Positions 24,156 through 36,562 are shown, counted from the stretch's first letter. The stretch is DNA of 64,000 bases from Eulemur rufifrons (GCF_041146395.1 NC_090997.1:39597501-39661500), one strand, 5' to 3'. Translations and numbers: made by a program. Notes: generated from the sequence alone by a model not told the origin.

Positions 24156-26139
24156 AAAAAAAATTTACTTCTTGCTCCATAATGCATAACTTTATGTATC
24201 CAGAGATTAATTTTCTTAGAATCTCAGTTTTCCAGGATGCGGCTAAGAATCTTGAAGTAGGCAGACAAAGACTTCTAAGCAGCTTGAAGTGGTTACTATA
24301 AAACTCATGCATACATAAATTCTATCGGAGAGGTTATTAGGCCCTTAATCATATCCCACCAACTAATATTACTTTACATAGAATCCTAACAAACTTATTT
24401 ACTTGGTGTCATAGCCCACATGAGATTAGAAGCAACACATTAGAAGATGGGGAAAATTTGTGTTGACAAAGGCAGGAATGTTGGCAAGACATAAAACCAG
24501 TATACTGATAGCCTGAAAATAAGAGACTCTATGGGAAAAGAAAAAACTATGAAAAGCATGGAAAAATATTTTTTTAAAAAAATCACAGCCATTTGTATTC
24601 ATTTAGTATAGAAACAAGGTAAACATCTACCTTGAAAGCATGGTATTATAACTGATGTTCCAAATTCTAACCATCATCATGAAGAGATTAATTTCCATAT
24701 GTTGTATTTGAAATACTGTATTATTGCTTAAAGGTATGAATAGGGTAAACTCTCAAATATGTTGAATACTCAACCCCTTACAGTGCTAGATAAATGAGTT
24801 CTTGTTCAGTTTCTTTCTAAAAGCTGCGGGGTACTGGTGCTTTGCTTCTAATCATTAATTTTCCTTTGGTTATATTCACATTACTAATAATGTCATTAAG
24901 TGATCTTCTGTTAGGGCATTTTCCTATTCATTTCTAATTTCTTGTGTCAGATTTGGAAAATAATAAAATGACCCCTTTCTCTTGGCTCTGTGGTTTTTTT
25001 TTTTTTTTTTTTATTTCTTTAGTTCTTTTAATCATGGAAGTGCTTATGAATTTTAGCTGGTGGGAGCCTCAGGATATCACTAATTCTGATACTAGTTTGC
25101 ATTAACTCCTTCTGACATTTTCCAAACATTTCTTTAAGTGGATTGGTGAGGAGGAAAATAAGAGATTAATCCTCCATTTTTGCAGATTGAGATATTGAGA
25201 TGTGACAGAGATACCGTGGGTAGTAACAGTACTACAAGTCCCTGCACTGGGCCTTGGAACTATTAATCTTCTTGGTGTGAATCACTGGAGACGTGTTTCT
25301 TATGTTTCTCCATGTGGTTAAACTCTTCCAGGGGAGGTTGGCTTGGTGGTGCCAAAGGGTGGAGGGGGATTGACTAATCTGTTAAATAGCCTTTTATCTG
25401 TGAGTCTAGTTTCTCATTAGTATTTCTGACCAAAAGGATAGATGGTTGGAAATGTGGATTTTTGTTTTTAATTAGTCTCTCCAGGGATGAGAGGCTTGTT
25501 TTGAAGAGTGGAATTTTAAGGAAGCCTGACAACCTCAGTTTCCATGTGACTGAAAAAATTTGGCAGCTGAGAAAAGTTTCACAACCATGCGTTAGGGCCA
25601 GATTTTCCAGTGGCTAAGCTGCATTTTGGGCGTTAGATACGTGGGTCACCTGTACTTCTGCTTTTAGGTCACAGCAGTTCCCTTTCGGGTGCTGCTCGTG
25701 GGACTCCTATGCTCCTTTCTTCATAATGGCCCAAAAGGCTCTCACGGGGTTTATTCTCCTGTCATGTGCATGCTAACTGTCTTTGCTATTTCATCCCATA
25801 TTTATGCATATTAACCAGGCCAATTGATGTCTGCCACAGACATAGGGCTACATAACACTTCATTATCTATATAAGAAAGATATTTTCTTCCTCTCTTGTA
25901 CCACCATAAAATAATAATGCTACTGTATTACCACCGTTTTATAACTGAGAGTCAGAGACATCGGTTGTTTTGCCCAAGAAAAATAGTGAAGTAGCCAAAC
26001 TAGGCTTTGGAAGCCATCTAGTTCGGTTTGCTGTGTACTGCAGTGTGGCACCTGGCAGATGGTCGCTGGGCACTGGCTGGACTCTTACCACAAAGTGAGG
26101 CAACCAGTTCACTTGTTGTACAGTTCTAGTTGTTAGAAA
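24156..26139. other. Single-copy interval
   Basis: No clear repeat family or coding region. There is a T-run at 24,993-25,012. A possible MIR-like trace at about 25,925-26,010 (ACTGAGAGTCAGAGACAT) is too weak to call separately. Confidence 0.45.
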
Positions 26140-26430
26140 GTTTTCCTTGGTCGAACTGAAATTTGCTTTTCTCTAACGTCCACCTATTGATTCTTGATCT
26201 TCCCTCTTGTAAGACCATGCTTATACTCGCTTCTATGTAGCTTGTCTTCAAATGTTTGAAGAGAGCTTCCAAGGCTCCTTGTAGTCTTCTTGTATCTAGG
26301 CTGATTATTCCATCCGTCCGTTTCAGCTGTTATTTAAATCTCTTGGTCTCCAGATTCCTCACTATTCTCACGATAATTCTCTGGACACAGTCTTAATGTC
26401 CAACGAAGCTTTTAACTTAAAGTGGCTTAA
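26140..26430 (-). mobile_element. CR1/L3-type LINE fragment (reverse)
   Basis: Reverse-strand cues of the CR1/L3 3' region: TCCACCTATTGATTCTTGAT, CTTCAAATGTTTGAAGAGAG, AGTCTTCTTGTATCTAGGCT and TTCTCTGGACACAGTCTTAA. The last is the complement of the conserved CR1 'GTCCAGAGGA' stretch. This is one of the oldest repeat classes in mammals. No ORF remains. Confidence 0.65.
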
Positions 26431-28059
26431 AACGATCCTTTAGGTATTGCCTACCTAGCTGAATGCCTAGGAGAGCTGTTTTCTTCTGAGGGCTCTGTCA
26501 TGGCCTAGAAGGATATCTGTGCTTTTTATGCTTCTGTTCTGAAATACCTGAAAAGGTAGTGAGTTTCTTGTCATGGGATATGTGAAGCAGGTGCACATAT
26601 GTGGGTATGTTATAGATAAAAACAAGGAGGAAGGATGTTGGGAGGTGGTATCCTTACAAAAATACATTAAAATGGCTATTAATATTTTGAACAGCACTTT
26701 TATGAAATATCAGTTACAAAATATAGGGCATATTACAGTGTATAATATTGAAATACGTGAGTGAATATTCTTCGCTTAGAAGGGCATGTAAGTGCTTTTG
26801 TTTTTTTGACTAGTCACTGGTTCAACTCGTTAGAATATTTTGCATCTGTGAAAGACTGCATCCTTTGCAAAAAGCTTTTATTTCACAAAAGTTCCATCGA
26901 CATTTTCCCTTTCTGTCAACATGACAGCATTTTAATTTCCTCCACATTTGGCCACATTGTTTATTTATTCTATAAGAGTCAATATTTGGGGCAGTGCAAC
27001 TAGATGGCTACAAACTTCTAAAAAACGCTTGCTTGATATTGTTATTAGCATTGTTTTGTCTGTTACCAGCTACTCACCCATTTCCTTCACTAGGATAATG
27101 TTACCTGTACTTCATTAAATGCTCTCAGCATTTACCAGTGACATTTTTGTAAATGGAAATATTATTTACTCTTAATCCTAAAATCAAGTTTTTGGAATGT
27201 ATATTGACCTTATCAATTGAACTTACTGTAAACTTGAGGCTGTATAGCTGATAGATTTTGCCAAATTATGGCAATGAGAGTTTTTGTGGTATCTATTTTA
27301 GGACAAGTCATTCTTTAGTGACGATGTTAACATTCCACTGCAGTGTATGGTCTTATTTATTTTTTCCATGAAGTAATTTTTTTAATGTGTGGCTGTAGTG
27401 AGATACTTAGTCCAATAATACATTGCATATAAGGAACATTCAATGAGAGGGTTCTTGTGTTACAAGGAAAGGATGTTAAAAAACCAGAATCTCTCAAGTA
27501 AATTGTGGTCTGTAACAGTTCCACTCTTGGGGAAGGGTGGCACATTGAAACTTCCATCACTATTAATCTTGAGAGAGAGCATGCATAGTCTTGTTGGACT
27601 GGAGCCTCTAGCCATCTTATCAAGCCAGGGCTGCAAAAGTAGGATCAATTTGCATCCCCTTTTCGGCCCACTAGTCAAAATGAAGATGGTGAGAGTGGAT
27701 GGATGGTTGATTGGATCCTTGGACAAGGAAGTGTAAAGTGTGAATCCTGAATATTTCCCATTTCGTGTTTTTACCAATTGTCTCCCCAAAGTCACTCCCC
27801 AGAAGTATACAGTAAGAAGTTGAATTTGCTCGGATCATTTAACTTGTTTTGGGGAATGGCTGAGAAAGATTTCCAGCTGGAGCTGTCAGGTTTTCTTTGC
27901 AGCAGGCTTTTCTGAGGATAACCTGATATGCTGCTTTCTTCTTTTGCTATCATTAAGTGTATATTATCCTGGCTTTTGTAGGCCCCCAGCTTGTAAGGCA
28001 GACTGCATGGTTTGGTTTCTCCACAGAGCTCTGGGGCATGGGGAGAGACCTCTGGCCCT

Positions 28060-28145
28060 GGCTTTTCCACTGGTTGCTGGATGACCTTGGGTGAGTGAGT
28101 CAACCTGTTCCCTATTTTCTTTCCCACGTTATAAAATGGAGACTT
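28060..28145 (+). mobile_element. MIR SINE fragment
   Basis: MIR core cues GATGACCTTGGGTGAGTGAG followed by TATAAAATGGAGAC. Only the central part is recognisable. Confidence 0.5.
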
Positions 28146-29025
28146 TCTTTTTTCCCCTAGTCTTTAAAAAAAAGTTTGCACCATTAATGAAAGGGTAAAT
28201 AGTAGTTTCCTGAGTGAGTTAACACCTATCTGGATACTTTAGTTAACATAGATAGGATGACTTTTTGGATTATTAAAGTAAAGTAAGCAAAATGCTCCAA
28301 ATGCATTTAATATATTATTACAGATTGTCTATGTTAACTAAAAGATGTAAGTCTTGTCTGATTTGTATAAATCATTTTCTTTTGGAGAAAAGCAATGTAG
28401 TTATTTATGTTGTCCATATAAATTGTGTTATAGCATTAGAGAGTTTCAGGGATGCTCAAGGATTGTTTAGTCATTTAAACCATTAAACTCCCTTCAGGGA
28501 GTCTAGCTGATTCATGTGGACCCTCCAGAATGATCTAGTTTCCCAAATTTTTAAATTGCATCAGGATTATTTCATCTCTTTAGGGCTTTCACTTCACTTT
28601 TGAATTTTATTTAAAAAAAATAGTGGATGAATTATACTTACCCTGGAAAAGTATTTGGGTTCCAGTTTCTATAAATTTAATTCAAGTTTTTGGATCCCAG
28701 AAGTCTGCTGTGTCTTTAAAATTCTGTTAGCTCATTAACACTCCAGTTCTCATATTTGAGTGCCCTATAAACCTGTAGACTTTGGTAATCTGAGCTGCAA
28801 TCTGAAGTTAATAATGCAGTCTGTTCTTAGGTATGTGACCATAACACTCCTTAAAGGGAATCCTATGTTTATGAATCTAAAAGTGTGTGCTTGAGATAAC
28901 AGTGGGGCTAAAGTCTGATGTAAGAAGGCTTTAAAAATTACAAGGTACTCTACTAATGGTAGAACTGTTATCTAATAGGTCTAAGTCTGTGACTCATTTT
29001 GGTTCTCTTGCTTTTTATTCCCATG

Positions 29026-29069
29026 AGCCATAGAAAGAACCCGCTGTAGCCATAGAAAGAACACACTGT
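29026..29069. repeat. 22-bp tandem duplication
   Basis: The unit AGCCATAGAAAGAACNCNCTGT occurs twice head to tail (29,026-29,047 and 29,048-29,069) with two mismatches. It lies in otherwise non-repetitive DNA, indicating a local duplication. Confidence 0.9.
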
Positions 29070-30184
29070 AGGGGGTTAGAAATATTCTTTCTTATGATTG
29101 TGGGATGAGAGAGTGGTTGCTTTTTCCAACCACCATATGTGATGATTAGGCTCTTCGGAATGACATTGGGGTACTCTCTGAGCAAACAGGAACAGCTTTC
29201 CAAATAACTTATAATAAATAAAGTATGTAAGACATTTTCCCCCAGCCAGATGTAATCTTCAACAGTAGGGGAATAGATTTCAAGTGACCTCCCGCAGGAA
29301 AATTTGGGAAGTACCTAGATGGACCAAGAAGGCAGTTTTGGAAATGCTGTTGGAAATAAGCAAACTCTCCCACTTTCAGGTGAGAATATATGATGGTTCG
29401 TTTTTTAAATTTTGTTTTTATGATTTCTGAGATTTCTTAGAAAATGCATGAATAAAACTGGAAAACTTCAGTGAAATAAGTCCATTTGAACTGATACTTT
29501 GTTTCTAATATTGGAAAACATTTAAGCTGATAGTGTACAGATAGTTGTGGTTCATTTCTCTGAATGCTTAGTAACTAATCTAATTTTTGTAAATTAAATT
29601 TTATTTTAACATCTAATGGAGAACAATCCAGTTTCCAGGTGATTCTTGAAAGGTGGCGGTCTGAACTGGTGCCTCTGAGCCCCCTCTGAACCACCTAAAA
29701 CAATAGCCTCAGAGCTTCTGGCAGGAGGAATGTGGGGGTTGGAGGACTTGAACTGAGGTAGCATTTTCTCTGCACACACAGTGCTTTGACTTGGGGTTTG
29801 TGTTTCCTTAGACGGGCTTGGGTTGGGGGGCTTTGGATCTCTGATAGCCAGCCTTTGGTGCTTCTACTGCTTGCAGCCTGACCTGAGCCATGTATGGAGG
29901 CAATCTGCAGAGATTTGATTTGTACTCCTGACCCAGCCTGTGGCCAGCCTGGGTTCTCAGAAATTTGTTCTCCATTTTGCTGAGTGGTAGTTAAAAAACT
30001 AGCAGTTGGGACATCCAGTGTGAGGGCCTGGACCCCTAAGCTGCCAGATAGAGCTAGGCTGGGACCTGGGTACTCCTCAGGGGAGCCTGGCACCTGCCCA
30101 GTAGTCCTACAGCAAGGACTGGTCGCTAAAACACTATAGAAGACATCTTGCCAATCCTGGATTCCTTGAAGCCATTCTCATTAG

Positions 30185-30712
30185 AACTGTGTATTCATTC
30201 CAATTATTCCTTTAACAGATATTCATCAAGCACCTTTTAGAACCAGGTGTTCTCGAAATGGAGGACACAGCAGTGAACAGAACAGATACTATTTCACCTC
30301 TTGGAGCTTAGATTCTATTGAGGGGACACAACCAGTAAACAAATATACTAATACATGTTTAGGTCAGGTGACAATAAACCTTGTGAAGAAAAATGAAGCA
30401 GCTTAAAGAGATAGCAGAGTGAAGGGAAGTGCTATGTTAGGAGTTGATTAGTATGACTGCTCCCAGGTGGTATCTTTTGAACAGGACCTTGATTTAAGTA
30501 AAGAAGGAAGCCATGCAAATAAATATCTGGAAGACCTGGCAGCATGAATAGCATGTGCAAATGGCCTGAGGCAGGGATATGCTTGGCTTGTTGAAGGAAC
30601 AGCAATAGTTGGTGTGGGTGTACTAGAGTGAGCAAGGATACTAGAAGATGAGGTCATGGAAGTCAACAGTGGCCAGATCAGGAACAAAGTGAGGATGTCT
30701 ATTCTCATCATA
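30185..30712 (+). repeat. Ancient interspersed repeat, family not named
   Basis: The sequence contains a degenerate ATTCATCAAGCACC segment, then a GGAGGACACAGCAGTGAACA segment. It ends GCCTGAGGCAGGGATATGCT with GGAACAGCAATAGTTGG. The same text order recurs at 47,195-48,400 and partly at 33,545-33,720, so it is a dispersed family. I recognise it as a common old mammalian repeat but cannot name it reliably. Confidence 0.65.
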
Positions 30713-31339
30713 ATTAATCAACACTATTCTGGAGAGTCTAAATAATGATATAAGACTAGAACATTAAAAAGTTGTAAATATTGAATAGAAAAAGAAAATT
30801 ATTAGCATTATATTTTAGAGGAAATGATTTTACACTTGTGAAATCTAGGAGATTTTTGCTAAAGAATTGACAATTAATAAAAAAATTGAGAAAGAAAGTT
30901 TTACATAAAATGACTTTATAAAATCTATAGCTTTTCTACATACTAGTGATAAATAGCCAGAAATGGAAAATGACCAAAAGATACTATTCATAATTGAAAT
31001 AAACTATAAAATACTTTAGAATAAATTTTACAAGAAAGATAGTGTCTGGATGAAGAAAAGAATAAAATCTTATGAAAGGCCTTAAAACCAGACTCAAATA
31101 TACTATATTCTTAGATGGCAAAACAGTATCACATAAACACCATTTAATATAACCGCAATTTGAATCTCAAAGGAACTTTTAGTTTTTTTAACTGCCTAAA
31201 AGTATTTAAAACTATGTATAAAAGAATAAATGACAGAAAATAGCCAGAAAAAACAATGAAGGGGCTTTTCTGTTAGCTGAAATGAAAACTTACTGCAATT
31301 CTGCGTAAACAATCTATGGCTAGGAATTGACAGACAGAT

Positions 31340-31767
31340 AAGGGACTAGCAAACTTTTTCTATAAAGGGTCAGATGGTGAATATTTTCAGCTTTTTGGGC
31401 CATATGGTTTCTCTCTTGACTATAGCACTGTCTTGGTCTGTTTTTTGTTGCTATGGCAGAATACCACAGACTGGTAATTTGTATAGAGATTTATTTCATA
31501 CAGTTCTGGAGGCTGGGAAGTCCAGTGTTGAGGCGCCTGCATCTGGTGAGGGCCTTCTTGATGCATCCATTCATGAGGGCAGAACCTAATCACCTCTTAA
31601 CGGTCCCACCACTCAACGTTGTTGCACTGGGGATTAAGCTTCCAACACACGAACTTTGGGGGACACATTTAAACTGCAGCAAGCATAAAAGAGTCATATA
31701 CAATATATTAATATAAATCAGTGGGCCTGACTTGATTTAGTCTTCAGCTGTAGTTTGCCAGTTCATG
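31340..31767 (+). mobile_element. hAT-Charlie-type MITE, split by an LTR
   Basis: The left part is AAGGGACTAGCAAACTTTTT, CTATAAAGGGTCAGATGGTG and GGGCCATATGG. The right part (31,682-31,767) ends GCTGTAGTTTGCCAGTTCATG. Together they form a short hAT element with GGCAAAC/GTTTGCC-type inverted ends, split by the LTR at 31,429. The flanking 8-mers AGACAGAT and TTGTAGAT share only the GAT end and the preceding A, so the target duplication is weak. I have not assigned a MER number. Confidence 0.7.
31429..31681 (-). mobile_element. MaLR LTR (reverse), solitary
   Basis: A 253-bp reverse LTR starts TGTCTTGGTCTG and continues GTTGCTATGGCAGAATACCA and TTCTGGAGGCTGGGAAGTCC. It ends TTTAAACTGCAGCA, giving the TG...CA termini of LTRs. 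Flanking 5-mers AGCAC (31,424-31,428) and AGCAT (31,682-31,686) match at 4 of 5, as expected for an ERVL-type 5-bp duplication. No internal retroviral sequence is present. It sits inside the hAT MITE. Confidence 0.8.
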
Positions 31768-32334
31768 TTGTAGATCTTAAAACAAAATAGTGCTCAGAAA
31801 TAAAGAACATCATATATGACAAGGGTGATATTTCAAATCACTTGGAAAAGATAGTTTATTTAATAAATGGTACTGACAAAGTTTATGTTCCTCTGAAAGT
31901 GTAACACAGTAAATTCTTACTTAATTACACATAAAAGTATTCCCAACATATAAAGATTTAAATATAAAAGCTAAACAGTAAAATAATAGAAGAAAATTTA
32001 AGAGACAATTTTTATAACCTAGTGCTGGAGGAAATTTTTTAAACAAGACAAAATGCAGAAACTATAAAGAAAGGACAGAGATATTTGACTACAAAAAAAT
32101 GAAATTTTGTTTATGGCAAAGTTACTATAAACAAAGAAACAAAAATGGCAGTCTGTGAAAAATATTGGCAACATATATGATGGAAAAAGGGCTAATATCC
32201 ATCATATTCAAAATGCCTCTACAGTTGACCTAGTAAAAACAGGGCAAAGAGCACAGTTCCTGAAAAGAGATACCAAAGGTGCAATGACTGTAGGAAAAGA
32301 TGCTCAGTATCAACAGAAGCTGTGTCCTTCTTCT

Positions 32335-32462
32335 CTAAAGCAAGGGATAGTAATAGTACCTACCCCATAGTGTTGTTGGAAGGATAAAATGAAATGATAC
32401 AAATAAAATGTAAGAACGTGCTTGGCACATAGTATGTGCTCAGCAAAGGTTAGTTTATTAGC
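32335..32462 (+). mobile_element. MIR SINE, 3' part
   Basis: The MIR tail is clear: GGGATAGTAATAGTACCTAC, CATAGTGTTGTTGGAAGGAT, TGCTTGGCACATAGTATGTG and CTCAGCAAAGGTTAGT. It lies within the old L1. Either it inserted there or a deletion joined them. Confidence 0.8.
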
Positions 32463-32747
32463 CTGTACAAATAAAAGCATGAGTAGGCCAAGATTGCTAT
32501 GAAGTAAAATTTATTGCAGTTTAGTTTGTAGTTGTGAATCACTGGAAACAAACTGAATGGCTCATCAATAGGGCAATCATTGAATAAATTGTTGTATATT
32601 ATTACTATGAAATTTTGTACAGTTATCGAAAATACTGTTAATAGTTTAAGTTGTATCCATAGGTTTAGAATGTAGTTCATGATTGTTTAAGAGAAAAACA
32701 AATTTTAGAAAAATGAAAATATGATTTATTTTGTATATCCTTTGATG

Positions 32748-32800
32748 TATATTTGATATGACATGAAATTTGATATGAAATCCTTTGATATGTTTGTATA
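32748..32800. repeat. Degenerate TTTGATATG repeat
   Basis: Several imperfect copies of TTTGATATGA lie in succession after the old L1 3' end. This is local tandem expansion. Confidence 0.7.
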
Positions 32801-33279
32801 TGATGCTGAGACATTTAATTTCTTCCTCTAAAAATCACGATTTTGATGCAAGACATTCTAAAAATAGAATACATATAGTTTATTACCTTCTTCTAATATA
32901 CCTTTCAATGTTTGATATCTCTTTTTTAAACTAGTGTTATCACAGCATATATTCTTGGTCTAGGTTATCATACCAGAATGCTTTCAGAGAATTAAGCTGT
33001 AGAGGTATTTGCTGAGACTACTGGCTTTCGGATGTCCCCTGCCTGCTTTTTATAGTGGTTCTGTGTATTCCTTCCTTGTCAGACTGTCAAGTCTAACACA
33101 CTATATCTCTTTCTTTCACCTCCTTTTTATCTCTGTTTCTAATTGGGAAATCAGAGAGCTGGAATTGATATTGTTCACAAATTGAGATCCTGTAGGCCTG
33201 AAAGGAGACAACTTTTGAGAGAGCAATGTGAGTGAGCTTTAGAATAAACAATATCTTTTGGCTAGAAAATAGGAATTTT

Positions 33280-33382
33280 TTTTTTTTTTTTAAATTTGAG
33301 ATAGAGTGTTTCTGTGTTGCCCAAGCTGGTCTTGAACTCCGACCTCAGCTTCCCGAGTAGGTTGTATTACATGTGCGTGCTC
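33280..33382 (-). mobile_element. Alu monomer (FLAM/FRAM-like), reverse
   Basis: A T-run is followed by TTTGAGATAGAGTGTTTCTG, TTGCCCAAGCTGGTCTTGAA and TTCCCGAGTAGG, a single Alu-type monomer of about 100 bp. The flanks TAGGAATTTT (33,270) and TAGGCATTTT (33,383) are a one-mismatch target duplication. Monomeric Alus predate dimeric Alus in primates. Confidence 0.7.
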
Positions 33383-33544
33383 TAGGCATTTTTTCCCTTC
33401 CAGAATTAGTTGTGTTAGTTGTATTCTGTATAACTGAGAATTCTGGTGAAGTGGGAAATGATACTCTATATAAACTATACCTGATCTTTACTAACTTCAT
33501 CATCTTCTAAGGTACTACAGTTTCAGTACATTCTATGAATCACT

Positions 33545-33720
33545 CGTTTGTTTATTCAACAAGTAGGTATTGTGGGCCTACTATATTCTAGGCACCATGC
33601 TGACCACTGGGGACACAGTAGTTAGCATAGCAAATGTGGTTCCTGTCATCACAGAAATGACAGACTAATGGGAGCGAGTCATTCATCTAAACAAAGAAAT
33701 CATAGAGAAGTAAATTTATA
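33545..33720 (+). repeat. Ancient interspersed repeat, 5' part of the unnamed family
   Basis: Cues TTTATTCAACAAGTAGGTAT, CTATATTCTAGGCACCATGC and ACTGGGGACACAGTAG match the beginning of the repeat at 30,185. It is shorter than that copy. Confidence 0.6.
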
Positions 33721-34249
33721 ATGGGATCAAAACTGTAGAGCTATTTATAAAACTGTAGAACTTAAGGAATGCTTGAAGGTAATACAAAGTAAACATTAAT
33801 CTATTTCCATTAATGATACTTTTTGTGGAACCTATGCAGGGAGGAAAAAATATAACAAAATGTCTTTAATGCCCAGCATAGTACTTACCTATAGTATGCA
33901 CTCAAATATCGGAACACTTAGCAAGAAATTAATAAATATAACTAGAATCATAATTATTACTGCATTTCAAAAGCATATTTTTCCATTGACAGTTACCATA
34001 CTGCAAACACATAAAGAGGATTTATACCCTTGCATCGACCACAGCGATTTCACATTGTAATGGTGACTGACTAGTTCTATTGAACTGTCAACAGAGAGAG
34101 AAAAGTAGGCATTCCTTCCACGTAATAAACTAATTGTGATTCTGTAGTAGATCTCTTTTATAGATCTAAATATTTATCAGCATTTTCCCACGGTCTATTC
34201 TTTCATCAAAGAATTTATTATGCTGCTTCTTTAAACAGGAGAATCCTCC

Positions 34250-34475
34250 TTTTTAAAAAATTATATACACACACATTTATATTCTCTTTATAACACATTT
34301 GTATATGTATATATTATATATAAATATATACTGTATGTATTAAATTCTACTTATGATATAGTTATTACTATGCAAACCATACATAAATATTTATAATTAT
34401 CTTATAAATATTTATATTTGTAGTGGGATTTATATATATTAAAAAAGATGCATACATATATATACTTTTTTTTCT
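34250..34475. repeat. AT-rich low-complexity tract
   Basis: About 225 bp almost entirely of A and T with TATATA and TATTTATA words. It could form unwound or cruciform structure, but no specific element is recognisable. Confidence 0.8.
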
Positions 34476-35769
34476 TTCTTTATGGCAAGCACATTAAAAA
34501 ACACAACAGAAATCCAAGACAAAATTGCTTAGGAGGCCATCCCTTAATCAAGTCATTGTCTTCATTTGTTCACATCACCCTGTGAATGTGTAATTTGCAT
34601 AGTAATATATAGCAATATCATAGATATTTTATATTTTCATTTAATGCCTTTTTGTTGTCATTTGTTTTTAAATTTTTTCTTCCCCTCTCTTTAACTCCCT
34701 CCCCTCAACTAACATATCCAAAAATATTAATAATAACTTAATGTTTATATGTTAATATTTTCAGGTACCAAGGACTTTCTTTCTTAGACTTAATCAGTAT
34801 TTCCATTTTGACACCGTGTTTACTCTTACCTCATTAGCATAGCAAGCCTAAAATGTCCTAATTCCAGGAACGAATAAAAATTCCATTCCATTTTATATTC
34901 AATATTTCTGATTTCTACCTTAATCCATTTCTTAAGATGGCTCATGATTTTTATTAACCTATTTGTCTCCAGGGCAGTGGCCTTTCTCAAATCATTTACC
35001 AAATGGAATTCTGCAAATATGCAATGAAACATCCTTGAGCTCATTGTCCACTGGGAATCAAAATTAATAATCTTTATCTAAACATTCACATTCTTTTCTA
35101 TGTTAGCAAAAGGCCGCATTACAGCTCTTAACTGCCTCTGAATTCTTTCTCTCTGGATCAATAGTTTCCTGCTACTTTTCAGAATGAAGCGCTTCTTATT
35201 ACTCTGAACCCTCTCCATCTTAATGAGGCCTCCCTGGCTCTGAGGATTATTTAGAATTTCCTTAGGTAAAGGCCACATCTATTTGGAGTTCTTAATCTCT
35301 GCATTTTATCTTCTCTGCTTGTCAAATGTTCAATGAAATGGAGTGCTGTGTGGAGTCTGAATTTGTTAGACCACCTTCTCCTTCCTGATATTATAAATGT
35401 ACGTCAGGTTTTATCCAGAGCCCTCTAAAAGGAGTTTTGCTTTTTATTTCCTGAAATTCTAAAGCCCAATAAACCAAATAGAACAGAAATAAAAACAATT
35501 ACATAGAGGACATAGTGTCAGTCACCACCTTATTATTCCAGGAAGAAACCAAGAAAATCATTCTAAAAGAACACTGTGCTAGGTGGAGACTTAAGTTTTT
35601 GGTGGCTATTATCGGAGATAGAATAGGAATGTTTCTGTGCCTCAGCTAGACGGGTGGGAGTTTATGTCTGTAAATAAATTCAGAATGGGGTGAAGGTTTT
35701 GAACAGGTCAGTAACTTAATAATAAACGGTGTCTTTAACTTATATTGTTTAGTTTTCAGAGCAAATTAT
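34476..35769. other. Single-copy interval
   Basis: No repeat family recognised. Two reverse open frames in succession (66 codons at 35,078-35,278 and 72 codons at 34,826-35,044) are in a relatively stop-poor stretch. They have no recognisable family, signal or splice context, so no gene is called. Confidence 0.4.
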
Positions 35770-36562
35770 AGCAACAACAGTAACCATAGCTGTGCTGATG
35801 AGGATGTAGAGAAAGGGGAAGGCTCCTTGGTGGAAATGTAAATTAGTACAGTACCTATGGAAAATGCTATGGTGATTCCTTAAAAATTTAAAAACAGAAC
35901 TACCATATGATCTAGCAATCTCACTGCTGGGTATATATCCAAAAAAAAAAAAAAAAGAAATTAATATATCAAAGAGATACCTGCACTCCCATGTTTATTG
36001 TAGCACTATTTCCAAAAGCCAAGGTATGGAATCAACCTAAGTGTCCATCAACAGATGTATGGATAAAGAAAGTGGGGTGTGCGTGTGTGTATACACACAA
36101 TGGCATATTATTCAGCCATAAAAAGAATGAAATTCTGTCATTTTTAAAAATGTGGATAGAACTGGAAGACATTATTTTAAGTGAAATAAGCTGGGCACTG
36201 AAATACAAATACCACATTTTCTTACTCATATGTGGGAGCTAAAATAATTCATCTCATGGAGGTAGGGAGCAGAATAGTGGTAACTAGAGGATGGGAAGGG
36301 TAGAGTGGAGGGGGAATGAAGATAAGTTGGTTTATGGGTACAAAAATACAACTAGACAGAAGGAATAACTAGTGTTGATAGCATAGTAGGGCAACTATAG
36401 TTAGCAAGAATTTATTGTATAGTTCAAAATAGCTAGAAGAGATTTGGAATATTCCCACCACAAAGAAATGATAAATGTTTGAGACAATGAATATCCTTGT
36501 TGCCCTGATTTGATCATTATACATTGTATGCACATATACATAAATCAATAAAAAAACAAAGA
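35770..36562 (+). mobile_element. 5'-truncated L1 (L1MA-like) 3' end
   Basis: It begins near GATGAGGATGTAGAGAAAGG and keeps the last part of ORF2. An 83-codon open block at 35,991-36,242 carries WNQPKCPSTDVWIKK and EDIILSEIS. A 3' UTR follows (TAGAGGATGGGAAGGGTAGA, CCCTGATTTGATCATTATAC, ATACATAAATCAATAAA) and an A-rich tail to about 36,562. It is younger-looking than the L1 at 1-4,896. An internal A-run at 35,940-35,956 and a GT run at about 36,080 are expansions. Confidence 0.8.

Larger units (their letters stand above)
26431..30184. other. Mostly single-copy interval
   Basis: No exon or gene could be supported. 27,357-28,127 is relatively poor in stops on both strands but no protein family is recognised. 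29,630-30,120 is GC-richer and has a 132-codon reverse frame with no domain; it could be an eroded LTR or single-copy DNA. A MIR trace and a 22-bp tandem duplication are listed separately. Confidence 0.45.
30715..32720 (+). mobile_element. Old L1 (L1M-type) 3' half, hosting nested insertions
   Basis: Plus-strand L1 ORF2 can be followed from the reverse-transcriptase region (about 30,715) through ATACTTTAGAATAAATTTTA and AAAATGACTTTAT-type text. It continues past the nested insertions at 31,775 (AAATAAAG, GACAAGGGTGATATTTCAAA, TTTAATAAATGGTACTGACA) into the old-L1 3' region with CTCATCAATAGGGCAATCAT. Two insertions interrupt it: a hAT element (31,340-31,767) and a MIR (about 32,335-32,462). 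All frames are broken. Confidence 0.7.

Noticed and set aside
27357..28127. Stop-poor region with overlapping frames on both strands
   Set aside because: Open frames on both strands at once and a MIR trace at the end argue for chance composition rather than an exon.
29630..30120. GC-richer segment as exon or LTR
   Set aside because: No splice-bounded open frame with recognisable protein and no LTR termini found.
34826..35278. Two consecutive reverse frames suggesting a processed pseudogene
   Set aside because: No recognisable protein family, no A tail and no target duplication.
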